Shown piece by piece: positions 1 through 6,930 of a stretch of DNA of 11,816 bases (its first letter is position 1; each line of letters begins with the position of its first letter). Made by a program: the position numbers and the translations under genes. Origin of the DNA: Dehalococcoidales bacterium (GTDB taxonomy: Bacteria; Chloroflexota; Dehalococcoidia; Dehalococcoidales; JAQTVP01); assembly GCA_028707015.1 (NCBI GenBank), contig JAQTVP010000032.1:1-11816 (forward strand), in the 5' to 3' direction. Below the pieces are notes generated by a model. It was not told the origin of the DNA. It did no database searches and was given only the letters and a program-made list of their open reading frames with translations.

Positions 1-65
1 ATGGCGGAGATTCATTCAATGGCTGCCATTGCCTAAAACAAAAACACAAAACTAGGTGATGGTCC

Positions 66-983
66 ATGTTTTTAACCAGAAAAGGTGCTGCCCAGCTTTC
101 TCTATTAGTTGTAATTGGTTTGTTTGTGCTCAAAATAGTTGTTTCAGTTATGACCGGGAGCATAAGCATTCTTGCTCAATCTGCGGATAGTTTTTTAGAT
201 ATTTTTGCAGTATTGATTACATTTCTGGCGGTAGTTGTATCAGTTAAACCTGCTGATGAAAATCACCCCTTTGGTCATGGTAAGGTGGAATATATTGCCA
301 CTGTGGTACAAGGATTGCTTATTCTGTCTGCTGGCGGTCTGATAATATATTCAGCAATATTGAGGATAATAGAAGGTACATCTATAGAGCTTACTGAAGC
401 TGGTATAGGTGTAATGCTGGTATCCATGGTAGCTAGCATCCTTTTGTCCCGTCACCTGCGTAAAGTAGCCCGGCTTACAGATTCTATGGCACTGGAAGCG
501 AATGCTCAAAATATTAATGCAGATATTTATTCCGCAGCAGCAGTGCTGATAGGATTAGTTATTATCCGTTTTACTAAACTCAATATAATTGACCCTATTC
601 TTGCTTTATTAGTTTCGCTGTTTATCCTGAAAGTGGGTTGTGAAACAATGATGAAATCTTTCAGTGGGTTGGTTGATACCAGATTACCGGATATTGAAGA
701 AATTGAAATAAAGGCTTGTATTACTGAACACTATTCTGAACTGGTAAGTTTTCATAAACTGCGTACTCGTAAGGCTGGGAGTCAGCGTTACATAGACCTG
801 CATTTAGTGATGCCTAAAAATGCCAGTATAGAAGAAGCACACCGGATGTGTGACCATTTGGAGCAGGATATTGAAAGTAGGTTGCGTACTACCAGCGTAA
901 CTATTCATGTTGAACCATGCAGTATAGAATGTGACCAGTGTCGGGTATCCTGTAGTTTGCGTATTAGTGACCCGAAATTTTAA
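66..983 (+). CDS. Cation diffusion facilitator (CDF) metal efflux protein, FieF/YiiP-like
   Basis: A 305-aa inner-membrane divalent-metal/proton antiporter with the usual CDF length and order: a transmembrane domain (about residues 10-200) followed by a cytoplasmic ferredoxin-like domain (about 205-285). Visible hallmarks are the TM2 metal motif D41xxxD45 (ADSFLDIF), the loop motif NHPFGHGK (66-73) with H67 and H71, and the C-terminal IHVEPC segment. The TM5 motif reads N149xxxD153, where E. coli YiiP/FieF has HxxxD, so transport-site A is D-D-N-D. The protein ends in an added Cys-rich tail, C285-x3-C289-x2-C292-x3-C296, which could bind metal. The substrate is not settled: Zn, Fe or Mn are possible, and the Fe genes elsewhere in the window make iron plausible. 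The ATG at 66 has an AGGTGAT ribosome-binding site at 54-60. The stop codon overlaps that of the convergent deacetylase gene. Confidence 0.93.
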   Translation: MFLTRKGAAQLSLLVVIGLFVLKIVVSVMTGSISILAQSADSFLDIFAVLITFLAVVVSVKPADENHPFGHGKVEYIATVVQGLLILSAGGLIIYSAILRIIEGTSIELTEAGIGVMLVSMVASILLSRHLRKVARLTDSMALEANAQNINADIYSAAAVLIGLVIIRFTKLNIIDPILALLVSLFILKVGCETMMKSFSGLVDTRLPDIEEIEIKACITEHYSELVSFHKLRTRKAGSQRYIDLHLVMPKNASIEEAHRMCDHLEQDIESRLRTTSVTIHVEPCSIECDQCRVSCSLRISDPKF

Positions 984-2014
984 AATAATTTGTGTATTTT
1001 TCTGATATTCTGAGTTAGAGAATCAATGCTGGGCGGTTTATTCCTGCGTGTTGGTTGGCCAAGCGGGTCTTCAATTGTGGTTTTATTCATAAGTACATCA
1101 AAAGTGGCTTTTACTGAAGTTGCTAAGGCGGTTAGATTATAGCCACCTTCCAAGCTGAATACCATACGGCCATTACATAATTCATCAGCTAAATTCTTGA
1201 TGATCTCTGCCATTTGGGTAAAGCCGGTGGTACTTACCTGCATTAGAGCTAATTCATCCGCCCAGTGGTTATCATAACCGGCTGAAACCATAATAAGCTG
1301 GGGTTTAAAACGTTTAGTGGCGGGGATGATTATTTCCTGAAAAACTTTTAAATATTCGGTATCACCACTACCGGCCGGTAGCGGTATGTTTATTGTAGTT
1401 CCCTTTGCTGGCCCATTTCCTGTTTCTTCGATACTGCCTGTCCCCGGATAAAAAGGATATTCATGAGTAGATATGTAGAGTACATTGGGGTTATTGTAAA
1501 AGGCTTCCTGGGTACCATTACCATGGTGCACATCGAAATCAATAATCAGTATACGCTGTAAGCTATAATTACGGAGGGCGTATTCAGTGGCGATAGCTAT
1601 GTTGTTAAATAAACAGAAACCCATAGCCCGCTGATGAGTGGCGTGATGACCTGGAGGTCTCACCAGGGCAAAAATACTATCTACTTCTTTTTTCATTACT
1701 GCTTCGGTTGCCGTAATAACGCCGCCAGCGGCGTAAAGGGTAGCTTCATATGAATCAGATGACATTACAGTATCGGGGTCTAATGACCCGCCACCGTTCT
1801 GGGCTACATTTTGTATCATTGATATATATTGTTCATCATGTACCAATGATAATTCTTGAGTAGAGGCAGTACGAGGCCTAATGGGGATTAACTGCTCCTT
1901 AATCCCGGTTTGCTCAAGATAGGAAATAATTGCTTCTAGTCTCTTTGCATTTTCCGGGTGTTGTCCGGTATCATGCTTGAGATAAATAGGGTCATAGACT
2001 AAACCTACTCTCAT
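980..2014 (-). CDS. Histone deacetylase-family (AcuC/HDAC-like) zinc deacetylase
   Basis: A 344-aa cytoplasmic zinc amidohydrolase of the arginase/deacetylase fold, which removes acetyl groups from lysine side chains or small acetylated amines. All active-site elements are present: RPPGHHA with the His pair H123/H124, DFDVHHGNGT with zinc ligands D161 and H163, AGYD with the third ligand D248, and EGGY with the transition-state tyrosine Y292. The protein is therefore predicted to be catalytically competent. The HPENAKRLEAI segment near the N-terminus is typical of bacterial HDAC-like enzymes. The substrate cannot be told from sequence; it could be an acetylated protein such as acetyl-CoA synthetase (the AcuC role) or an acetylpolyamine. 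The gene lies 89 bp downstream of the co-directional LysE-type exporter gene and may share its transcript. A candidate promoter of its own sits in the gap. The ATG at 2014 has only a weak purine-rich ribosome-binding site. Confidence 0.93.
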   Translation of the reverse strand: MRVGLVYDPIYLKHDTGQHPENAKRLEAIISYLEQTGIKEQLIPIRPRTASTQELSLVHDEQYISMIQNVAQNGGGSLDPDTVMSSDSYEATLYAAGGVITATEAVMKKEVDSIFALVRPPGHHATHQRAMGFCLFNNIAIATEYALRNYSLQRILIIDFDVHHGNGTQEAFYNNPNVLYISTHEYPFYPGTGSIEETGNGPAKGTTINIPLPAGSGDTEYLKVFQEIIIPATKRFKPQLIMVSAGYDNHWADELALMQVSTTGFTQMAEIIKNLADELCNGRMVFSLEGGYNLTALATSVKATFDVLMNKTTIEDPLGQPTRRNKPPSIDSLTQNIRKIHKLF

Positions 2015-2049
2015 AATAGTGCTCTTTTCATAGAATTATTCTTATTTTA

Positions 2050-2079
2050 ATGATATCAGATACGCTTTGTAGTGAGCAA
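2050..2079 (-). promoter_or_regulatory. Candidate promoter for the deacetylase gene
   Basis: Read on the minus strand there is a -35-like TTGCTC (2079-2074), an 18-bp spacer and an extended -10 TGATATCAT whose hexamer TATCAT is at 2055-2050. It is correctly placed about 36 bp before the deacetylase ATG. Only pattern matching supports it, and read-through from the exporter gene is equally possible. Confidence 0.35.
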
Positions 2080-2103
2080 ACCGGAGTATTAGATAGTAAA
2101 GAA

Positions 2104-2715
2104 TTAAGCCAAGAGCTGGATACCTGATATTGTGTACCAGATACCAAATCCGATCAGTAATAGACTGCCGGTAATAAACAGGCTTTCCTGAAATTTTATG
2201 CCCCAGAGTGAATGAGTGCGATAAATTAAATTAGAAATGAATGTAAGCCAGATCAGGTCGCATAACCAGTGCACTAACATAAACAGGATTAGTCCTACCG
2301 CACCAAAATTGTGAAATTTCATCACCAGCATGCTACCTATAGTTGCCCACCATAACCAGAAAAAAGGATTTAAGATACTGGTGATGATACCGGTGATTAA
2401 AGCATTATAAGGTAAATCCTTGCCTTCATGAACTATCTGGCGTCTCGCACGAAACATACCAATCCCAAGCCATATAATCATGACGCCACCAAATAAACTA
2501 AGTACGATCTGTACAACTATGTTTTCAAAGAAGCGAGCAAATCCAAAGTATATTAGTAACATCACTGGAATTTCTACGACAGCATGTCCCAGTGAAATAT
2601 CAGTACCGGCCCATGGTGACTTAAGGCTCTTAACCAGAGTTACCCCAAACATAAGTCCGGGCATCATCACTCCAGATAATGAAATTACAGCTACGCTTAG
2701 TAAAATCGGCAGCAA
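2104..2715 (-). CDS. LysE/RhtB-type amino-acid (or small-molecule) exporter
   Basis: A hydrophobic protein of about 203 aa with roughly six membrane segments, resembling the LysE/RhtB exporter superfamily. Recognisable are the N-terminal SGVMMPG (14-20) in the first helix, the LGHAVVE segment (42-48) and NPFFWLWW (116-123), which corresponds to the conserved NPxxxxWW region of the family. The longest open frame begins with a TTG at 2730, but that TTG directly overlaps a strong GGAGGT (2728-2723). I therefore place the start at the next TTG (2715-2713), seven bases after that ribosome-binding site, giving MLPILLSV as the N-terminus. The transported compound is unknown. Family members export basic amino acids, threonine, homoserine lactones or metals. 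It is divergent from sufC and upstream of the deacetylase gene. Confidence 0.85.
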   Translation of the reverse strand: MLPILLSVAVISLSGVMMPGLMFGVTLVKSLKSPWAGTDISLGHAVVEIPVMLLIYFGFARFFENIVVQIVLSLFGGVMIIWLGIGMFRARRQIVHEGKDLPYNALITGIITSILNPFFWLWWATIGSMLVMKFHNFGAVGLILFMLVHWLCDLIWLTFISNLIYRTHSLWGIKFQESLFITGSLLLIGFGIWYTISGIQLLA

Positions 2716-2751
2716 AAAACCTACCTCCAAAAATTATTGTTAATTGCGTTC

Positions 2752-2760
2752 ATTATACCA
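2752..2760 (-). promoter_or_regulatory. Extended -10 promoter for the LysE-type exporter
   Basis: On the minus strand 2760-2752 reads TGGTATAAT: a perfect TATAAT hexamer with an upstream TG, making an extended -10. No good -35 hexamer lies 16-18 bp upstream, which is tolerated in extended -10 promoters. Transcription would start near 2745, leaving a leader of about 30 nt before the TTG start. Confidence 0.6.
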
Positions 2761-2775
2761 CGTACTTGTCTTGGC

Positions 2776-2810
2776 TTGAGTTCATAGTCTTAATCAATTA
2801 TACTGTATAA
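2776..2810 (+). promoter_or_regulatory. smsCB promoter with overlapping 13-bp dyad
   Basis: A -35 TTGAGT (2776-2781), a 17-bp spacer and a -10 TATACT (2799-2804) form a good housekeeping-type promoter, with a leader of about 65 nt before sufC. The -10 is embedded in a perfect dyad at 2798-2810, TTATAC-T-GTATAA. A regulator bound there would block RNA polymerase, so this is a candidate operator for Fe-S or iron/redox control. It does not match the fur/feoA dyad seen later in the window. Confidence 0.6.
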
Positions 2811-2875
2811 GTAGTCAAACTTGCTTGAGCATATATTTTTATATTGAGTGCTTAAGTATGGGTTAGGGGTCGTTT

Positions 2876-3595
2876 ATGCTTTCAATAGAAAATCTACAGT
2901 GGGGATTAAATGGCAAGCTGGTAATTGATGGTTTAAATATGCATGTTGGTAGAGGGGAAATATATGGCATATTAGGTGAGAACGGAACGGGTAAAACTAG
3001 TCTGACTCATCTTATAATGGGGACAAATAATTATAAACCAACAGGGGGAGATATTTTATTTGAAGGTCAAAATTTGGCTGGCCTGTCTATTTCTCAACGA
3101 GCCAGAATGGGGATAAGTTTAGCCTGGCAGGAACCGGTTAGAATAGAAGGATTAATGGTAGAGGATTACCTCAGGATCAGTGGAAAAAATTTTGGAATTG
3201 AACAGGTTAAACATTGTCTGGAAATGGTAGGACTATCGCCTTCAATTTACTTAAGTAGAGATATTGATAGTACCTTAAGTGGTGGTGAAAGGAAAAGAAT
3301 AGAGATGGCTTCTCTTGTAGCTATGCATCCTAAATTGGCCATACTGGATGAGCCAGATTCGGGTGTAGATATCCCATCATTACCCCTTATTTTAAATAGT
3401 ATAATGGAAATGAGCAGGCAGGGCTCATCGGTTCTGCTAATTACCCATAATGAAAAGGTGGTCGAGATAGCACACCGGGTGTCTGTGCTGTGTGGTGGTA
3501 AGATATTTATGACAGGGACACCCGCAGAGACAAGTCATTGGTTTAAGGATAACTGCCAGACTTGTCCGCATATCAATGAGCCGGTAGAATTATGA
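2876..3595 (+). CDS. sufC: SufC/SmsC-type ABC ATPase for Fe-S cluster assembly
   Basis: A 239-aa cytosolic ABC-class ATPase that powers Fe-S cluster building on its SufB-type partner rather than transport. Walker A is GENGTGKT (34-41), the Q-loop glutamine is in AWQEP (84-88), the signature is LSGGE (134-138), Walker B with catalytic Glu is LAILDEPDSG (154-163) and the switch His is in THNE (190-193). The AILDEPDSGVD stretch is characteristic of SufC (SufC proteins have AILDETDSGLD). The C-terminus carries C227-x2-C230 followed by H232, a possible metal site absent from E. coli SufC as I remember it. The next gene starts inside its stop codon (ATGA), so the two proteins are translationally coupled. 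No sufD, sufS, sufU or sufE lies nearby, which fits the minimal two-component SMS system (SmsC). The ribosome-binding site is AGGGG at 2865-2869. Confidence 0.93.
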   Translation: MLSIENLQWGLNGKLVIDGLNMHVGRGEIYGILGENGTGKTSLTHLIMGTNNYKPTGGDILFEGQNLAGLSISQRARMGISLAWQEPVRIEGLMVEDYLRISGKNFGIEQVKHCLEMVGLSPSIYLSRDIDSTLSGGERKRIEMASLVAMHPKLAILDEPDSGVDIPSLPLILNSIMEMSRQGSSVLLITHNEKVVEIAHRVSVLCGGKIFMTGTPAETSHWFKDNCQTCPHINEPVEL

Positions 3596-4545
3596 TTTAT
3601 TCAGTAGAAAAAGAATACCAAGGAATGCTTGACGCCTATGAAAAAGCAGGTGGTGATAGTAATTCTTTAAAGACTGAGGGTATGGCAAAGCTGATTGTTC
3701 ACGAGAACAAGGTGCTGAGTGCTGATGAAGTCCCAGGCGTCAGGTTAAAGTTTAAACCCAAGGAAAATGGTATCATAGCCGAACTGCGGGTTGAAGAGGG
3801 GGTAAAAGTAAAAAATCCGATTCATTTGTGTTTCGGTATTTTGCCCTCAGAAGGATTACAGGACATTACATTTCGGGTAGACGTGCTAAGTGGAGCAGAA
3901 GTAAAAGTAGTCGCTCACTGTATATTCCCTAATGCGGTTCATGTAATCCATAAAATGGACGCAGTTATTAACATTGGTGAAAATGCCATTTTTAGCTATA
4001 ACGAAACTCACTATCATGGTGATTCTGGGGGTATAGAGGTTATTCCTAAGGCTAAAGTTATATTAGCCGAAAAGGCATTTTATAAAAATACTTTTAGCTT
4101 GGTTCAAGGTTGCGTGGGTAAACTGGATTTTGATTACGATATTTATTCCGGAGCTAATAGCGTAGCTGAAATGGTAGCTAAAATCTATGGGAAGCAAGAC
4201 GATTACATAAAAATTAACGAGAAGGTAAATTTAAATGGTGAAAATGCCAGGAGCCTGATAAAAACCAGAATAGTTTTGAGAGACAGAGCTAGGGCTGAGG
4301 TTATCGGTGAAACCCAGGGGAATGCTCCCTATGCCAGAGGACATGTTGACTGTACTGAGCTGGTTAACGGAACAGAGGCAGTAGCCAAAGCAATACCAGT
4401 GGTTTCGGTAACTAATGATAAGGCGAAGATAACCCATGAGGCGGCTATTGGCAGTATTGATAGAAGACAGGTAGAAACCTTGATGGCAAGAGGGCTGGAT
4501 GAGAATGAGGCGGTGGATGTTATTGTTAAAGGTTTATTAAGATAG
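3592..4545 (+). CDS. sufB: SufB/SmsB-type Fe-S scaffold protein (SufBD family)
   Basis: A 317-aa beta-helix scaffold of the SufB/SufD family, on which Fe-S clusters would be assembled with SufC as ATPase. It is much shorter than proteobacterial SufB (about 480-495 aa), lacking most of the N-terminal region, as expected for SmsB of the minimal SMS system. The C-terminal core is well conserved: ARGHVDC supplies C254, equivalent by position to the essential C405 of E. coli SufB. ITHEAAIGSID (280-290) supplies H282/E283, matching the functional His-Glu pair of SufB. GLDENEAVDVIVKGLL (301-316) matches the C-terminal helix of the family. A single SufBD protein next to SufC implies a homodimeric scaffold. 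Its ATG overlaps the sufC stop by 4 bp. A weak hairpin-like repeat follows the stop (ATATGC at 4555-4560 and GCATAT at 4571-4576) without a T-tract, so no convincing terminator is seen. Confidence 0.92.
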   Translation: MIYSVEKEYQGMLDAYEKAGGDSNSLKTEGMAKLIVHENKVLSADEVPGVRLKFKPKENGIIAELRVEEGVKVKNPIHLCFGILPSEGLQDITFRVDVLSGAEVKVVAHCIFPNAVHVIHKMDAVINIGENAIFSYNETHYHGDSGGIEVIPKAKVILAEKAFYKNTFSLVQGCVGKLDFDYDIYSGANSVAEMVAKIYGKQDDYIKINEKVNLNGENARSLIKTRIVLRDRARAEVIGETQGNAPYARGHVDCTELVNGTEAVAKAIPVVSVTNDKAKITHEAAIGSIDRRQVETLMARGLDENEAVDVIVKGLLR

Positions 4546-4608
4546 TTGATTCTGATATGCTAATTACCAGGCATATATAATTAAAAAGAATAGAGCATTT
4601 ATTTCTCC

Positions 4609-4638
4609 TTGTACCTTGTTTCATAAATAAAATATAAG
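4609..4638 (+). promoter_or_regulatory. Weak candidate promoter upstream of nurA
   Basis: The 164-bp gap between sufB and nurA holds a -35-like TTGTAC (4609-4614) and a -10-like TATAAG (4633-4638) separated by 18 bp. The region is A+T-rich, so chance matches are likely. It is listed because a new transcription unit probably begins here. Confidence 0.3.
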
Positions 4639-4709
4639 GGGAAAGTGTTTACAAATAAATAATTCAGCCGGATGGGATTGATAGGCAATCTCCGCAAGAG
4701 GCAGGAGAG

Positions 4710-5909
4710 ATGTCGTTAGATTTAAGTAAGGTAATTCCTCAAGTTGGGGGCATGATAACCAAACTGAAGTCTGATGGTGAGGAAAGACAGAAGCATCTTC
4801 AGCATTCTTTGGATATTCTCTGTAATCAGATTGATAACATTGAAGATCTGGCAGAAAAAATTGAATCAAGTAAAACTTCTTGGCTGGTAGCTGGTCTGAC
4901 GGACAGACTCGATCAGCATTATAAAGTTTTCCCTGTACCTCCGGAATTCACCGTCATTGCAACTGATGGCTCGCATATTGATGTTGACCGTCATCAATCC
5001 GCAAGGTGTTATTTAATAAATATAGGCACTGTTATGCTGCATTATGGTATTTCTCCTCATGCAATTCTTAATAGTGTACCTCACCTCTGTTCTAAGGCTG
5101 AGGATCTGGTTATCACTCCGACAGGAATCAAAGGACGTGAACAACCAATTGAAGGTAATCTATTAGGAATAAAACGCAGTGTAGAGGAGTGTTACCAGCT
5201 TGTTAAATTAGCTGGCGAACTGCCACAAAATATCCAGACAATAGCATTAGTTGATGGCTCACTTATCTTGTGGAGTCTGGAGGCTTATCCTCAATTTGTT
5301 GCCGAAGAATTACTGGATAAGGGGTATTTACATTATATTGAAGAGATCAGGAAACTTAATAGTGATCGGGAAATTGCATTAGCCAGTTATATTAGCTTTC
5401 CTCGCAGTACTGATGTAGTTAATACCCTGAGGGTAGCTATTTGTCCTCATGGCTCTCCGGATTGTGACCGCTATTGCTCTACTAGTGACAGAAGGGATTG
5501 TGATGTGGTAGCTGGTGTTAGGGACAGAGACCTATTCTCCAATATATTAGGGCAAGGAGACCGCTCTTCTGTTTTTATCAGTAGATCATCTATAGTTAAG
5601 AAGTGGTATGGAATTCATCAGATCTATTTCTTCTATCTTAAAGTAGAAGATGAAATTGCTAGGATTGAGATACCACAGTGGGTAGCTGAGGATGAAAGCT
5701 TACTTAATCTGGTACATACCTTAGTTTTAGACCAATGCCAGCGTGGACAAGGATATCCGGTGGCATTAAGTGAAGCCCATGAAAAAGCAGTAGTAACCGG
5801 AGTAGATAGAGAAAACTTTTGGCAATTTGTTGAGTCATCTATGACCGATGACCATCTGCCCACTTTTACTTCTGCAAAAAGCAGAAGTAAAAGAACACGA
5901 TGGATATAA
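4710..5909 (+). CDS. nurA: NurA-family DNA end-resection nuclease
   Basis: A 399-aa protein of the NurA nuclease family, Mn-dependent 5'-3' exonucleases/endonucleases that act with the HerA translocase in processing double-strand breaks. Support comes from the ATDGSHID motif (D86), the first acidic metal-binding position of the NurA/RNase H-like core; a second acidic DGS (182-184) in IALVDGSLI; and the C-terminal EAHEKAVVT (355-363) with H357, typical of NurA. The N-terminal 70 residues look helical. An unusual cluster, C245-x6-C252-x3-C256-x7-C264, lies between the catalytic motifs and could hold a metal. The gene sits about 1.1 kb upstream of the HAS-barrel/herA pair, separated by a flavodoxin and a small membrane protein. 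The ATG has AGGAG only two bases away and an additional purine stretch further upstream, so its ribosome-binding site is unusually close. The last codons form a perfect hairpin. Confidence 0.85.
   Translation: MSLDLSKVIPQVGGMITKLKSDGEERQKHLQHSLDILCNQIDNIEDLAEKIESSKTSWLVAGLTDRLDQHYKVFPVPPEFTVIATDGSHIDVDRHQSARCYLINIGTVMLHYGISPHAILNSVPHLCSKAEDLVITPTGIKGREQPIEGNLLGIKRSVEECYQLVKLAGELPQNIQTIALVDGSLILWSLEAYPQFVAEELLDKGYLHYIEEIRKLNSDREIALASYISFPRSTDVVNTLRVAICPHGSPDCDRYCSTSDRRDCDVVAGVRDRDLFSNILGQGDRSSVFISRSSIVKKWYGIHQIYFFYLKVEDEIARIEIPQWVAEDESLLNLVHTLVLDQCQRGQGYPVALSEAHEKAVVTGVDRENFWQFVESSMTDDHLPTFTSAKSRSKRTRWI
5863..5893 (+). repeat. 13-bp perfect inverted repeat in the 3' end of nurA
   Basis: CTTTTACTTCTGC (5863-5875) is followed by a five-base A loop and its exact reverse complement (5881-5893). 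It lies entirely within the last NurA codons (residues about 385-395), 14 bp before the stop codon. There is no T-run afterwards on the plus strand, so it is not a standard intrinsic terminator. It could protect the transcript 3' end, mark a processing site, or reduce read-through into the flavodoxin gene. Confidence 0.85.
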
Positions 5910-5943
5910 CGTGAATTGATAATTGAATTAAAGGAGGTGGTAA

Positions 5944-6357
5944 ATGTTTGAGGTTATTTATTATTCAATGACTGGAAATACCAAAAAAGTTGCTGAAGTT
6001 ATTGCTGAAGAATTAAATGCAACGGCCGAGAATGTTAAAGGAAAAAAGGAGTTGGGGAAAGATTCCTTTGTCCTCTTAGGTTCCGGTTGCTATGGTGGCA
6101 GGCCTTGGAGAGAGTTACAGAAGTTTATCTTAAATAATGACTTTAAAGGTAAAAAGGTAGCGCTGTTCGGTACTTCAGCAAATGGCAGCGGCGATGAAGT
6201 AAAGGCAATGGAAGAACTGCTCAAACCAACAGGTGCCATTATAATGGGGAAATTTTCTTGTAAAGGAAAATACTTTTTCTTTTTTAACAGGAAATATCCC
6301 AGCGAAAAAAATTTGTCTGATGCCAGAGAATTTGCAAAAAAGATGAAGGAAAATTGA
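5944..6357 (+). CDS. Flavodoxin-family FMN protein
   Basis: A 137-aa single-domain flavodoxin, a soluble low-potential one-electron carrier that binds FMN. The phosphate-binding loop SMTGNTKKVA (8-17) is the family signature. A glycine-rich GSGCYGGRPW segment (47-56) forms the first isoalloxazine loop, and TSANGSGDE (77-85) the second. The Trp/Tyr pair usual for long-chain flavodoxins is only partly recognisable, so redox properties cannot be predicted. It begins 34 bp after nurA with a strong ribosome-binding site (AAGGAGGTGG, 5931-5940) and is probably co-transcribed with nurA. Flavodoxins commonly replace ferredoxins under iron limitation, which would suit the iron theme of this window. 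However, no copy of the fur/feoA dyad precedes it. Confidence 0.9.
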   Translation: MFEVIYYSMTGNTKKVAEVIAEELNATAENVKGKKELGKDSFVLLGSGCYGGRPWRELQKFILNNDFKGKKVALFGTSANGSGDEVKAMEELLKPTGAIIMGKFSCKGKYFFFFNRKYPSEKNLSDAREFAKKMKEN

Positions 6358-6462
6358 AGAACAGCTATAATACCTTTTTAACGAATGATTGAGGGGTAGA
6401 GGATAAAAATAGATTATAAATTATATAATAATAACCGATAGCTATCTATAAGGAGGCAAATA

Positions 6463-6855
6463 ATGCCAGGGAATAATCCAGACCGTCTGGCGAAACGAAT
6501 TAAGCTGGCAGGGCGAGTGATCGGATTATGCGCTGTGGTGTTTTTCCTGAGCATATTTGTCGGTGAAGCTATTTTTGAAATATTAGCTGAAGATTGGGAA
6601 ATAACGGCGGTAAGCATAGAAGGTATTCTTATTGGTGTACTTGGTCTAATTGCACTGATTGGTTGTATTCTGTCCTGGTGGCGGGAGCGGCTTGCCAGCA
6701 TACTGCTAATTTCAACTGCCGTCGGATTCGGTATTCATATTGCTATTTTTGCTGAGCGTAATTATTTACTTACCTGGTTAATTATTGGTTTACCTTATCT
6801 AATTTCTGGTGGATTATTATATGTTTCTTGGCAGCTTTCGAAGGAGATAGCCTAG
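6463..6855 (+). CDS. Small four-helix membrane protein of unknown function
   Basis: A 130-aa integral membrane protein that I do not recognise beyond its architecture. Four hydrophobic segments are visible at about 16-38, 52-72, 77-97 and 102-123. A basic N-terminus (RLAKRIKLAGR, 8-18) and a basic loop WWRER (72-76) suggest cytoplasmic placement of these parts. It has no catalytic motif and no signal peptide. It is read from an ATG with an excellent AGGAGG ribosome-binding site (6451-6456). Just before this lies a perfect 10-bp palindrome, GATAGCTATC (6437-6446), in an A+T-rich stretch that includes a TATAAT at 6424-6429. An internal promoter or operator is therefore possible, though no -35 was found. 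Its place between nurA and herA may be accidental. Confidence 0.8.
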   Translation: MPGNNPDRLAKRIKLAGRVIGLCAVVFFLSIFVGEAIFEILAEDWEITAVSIEGILIGVLGLIALIGCILSWWRERLASILLISTAVGFGIHIAIFAERNYLLTWLIIGLPYLISGGLLYVSWQLSKEIA

Positions 6856-6930
6856 TCAGATGTATAGTCCGGATGTATATTATGGTAAGCTCTTTATTTC
6901 TAAAATTTATTGAAGGAAAAGGTAAATAAA

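Noticed and set aside
1..53. Possible 3' end of an upstream gene before the CDF gene.
   Set aside because: All three plus frames are open for a short distance (stops at 36, 53 and 59) and none gives a recognisable protein tail, so no call can be supported.
2480..2743. Plus-strand open frame of 87 codons.
   Set aside because: It is antisense to the LysE-type exporter, shows no family features and has no ribosome-binding site.
4555..4576. ATATGC/GCATAT repeat after sufB as a terminator.
   Set aside because: Only six A+T-rich pairs with a ten-base loop and no T-tract follow.
6437..6446. Palindrome GATAGCTATC as a defined operator.
   Set aside because: It is perfect but only ten bases long, occurs once, and has no associated promoter with a credible -35; it is mentioned under the membrane-protein gene only.
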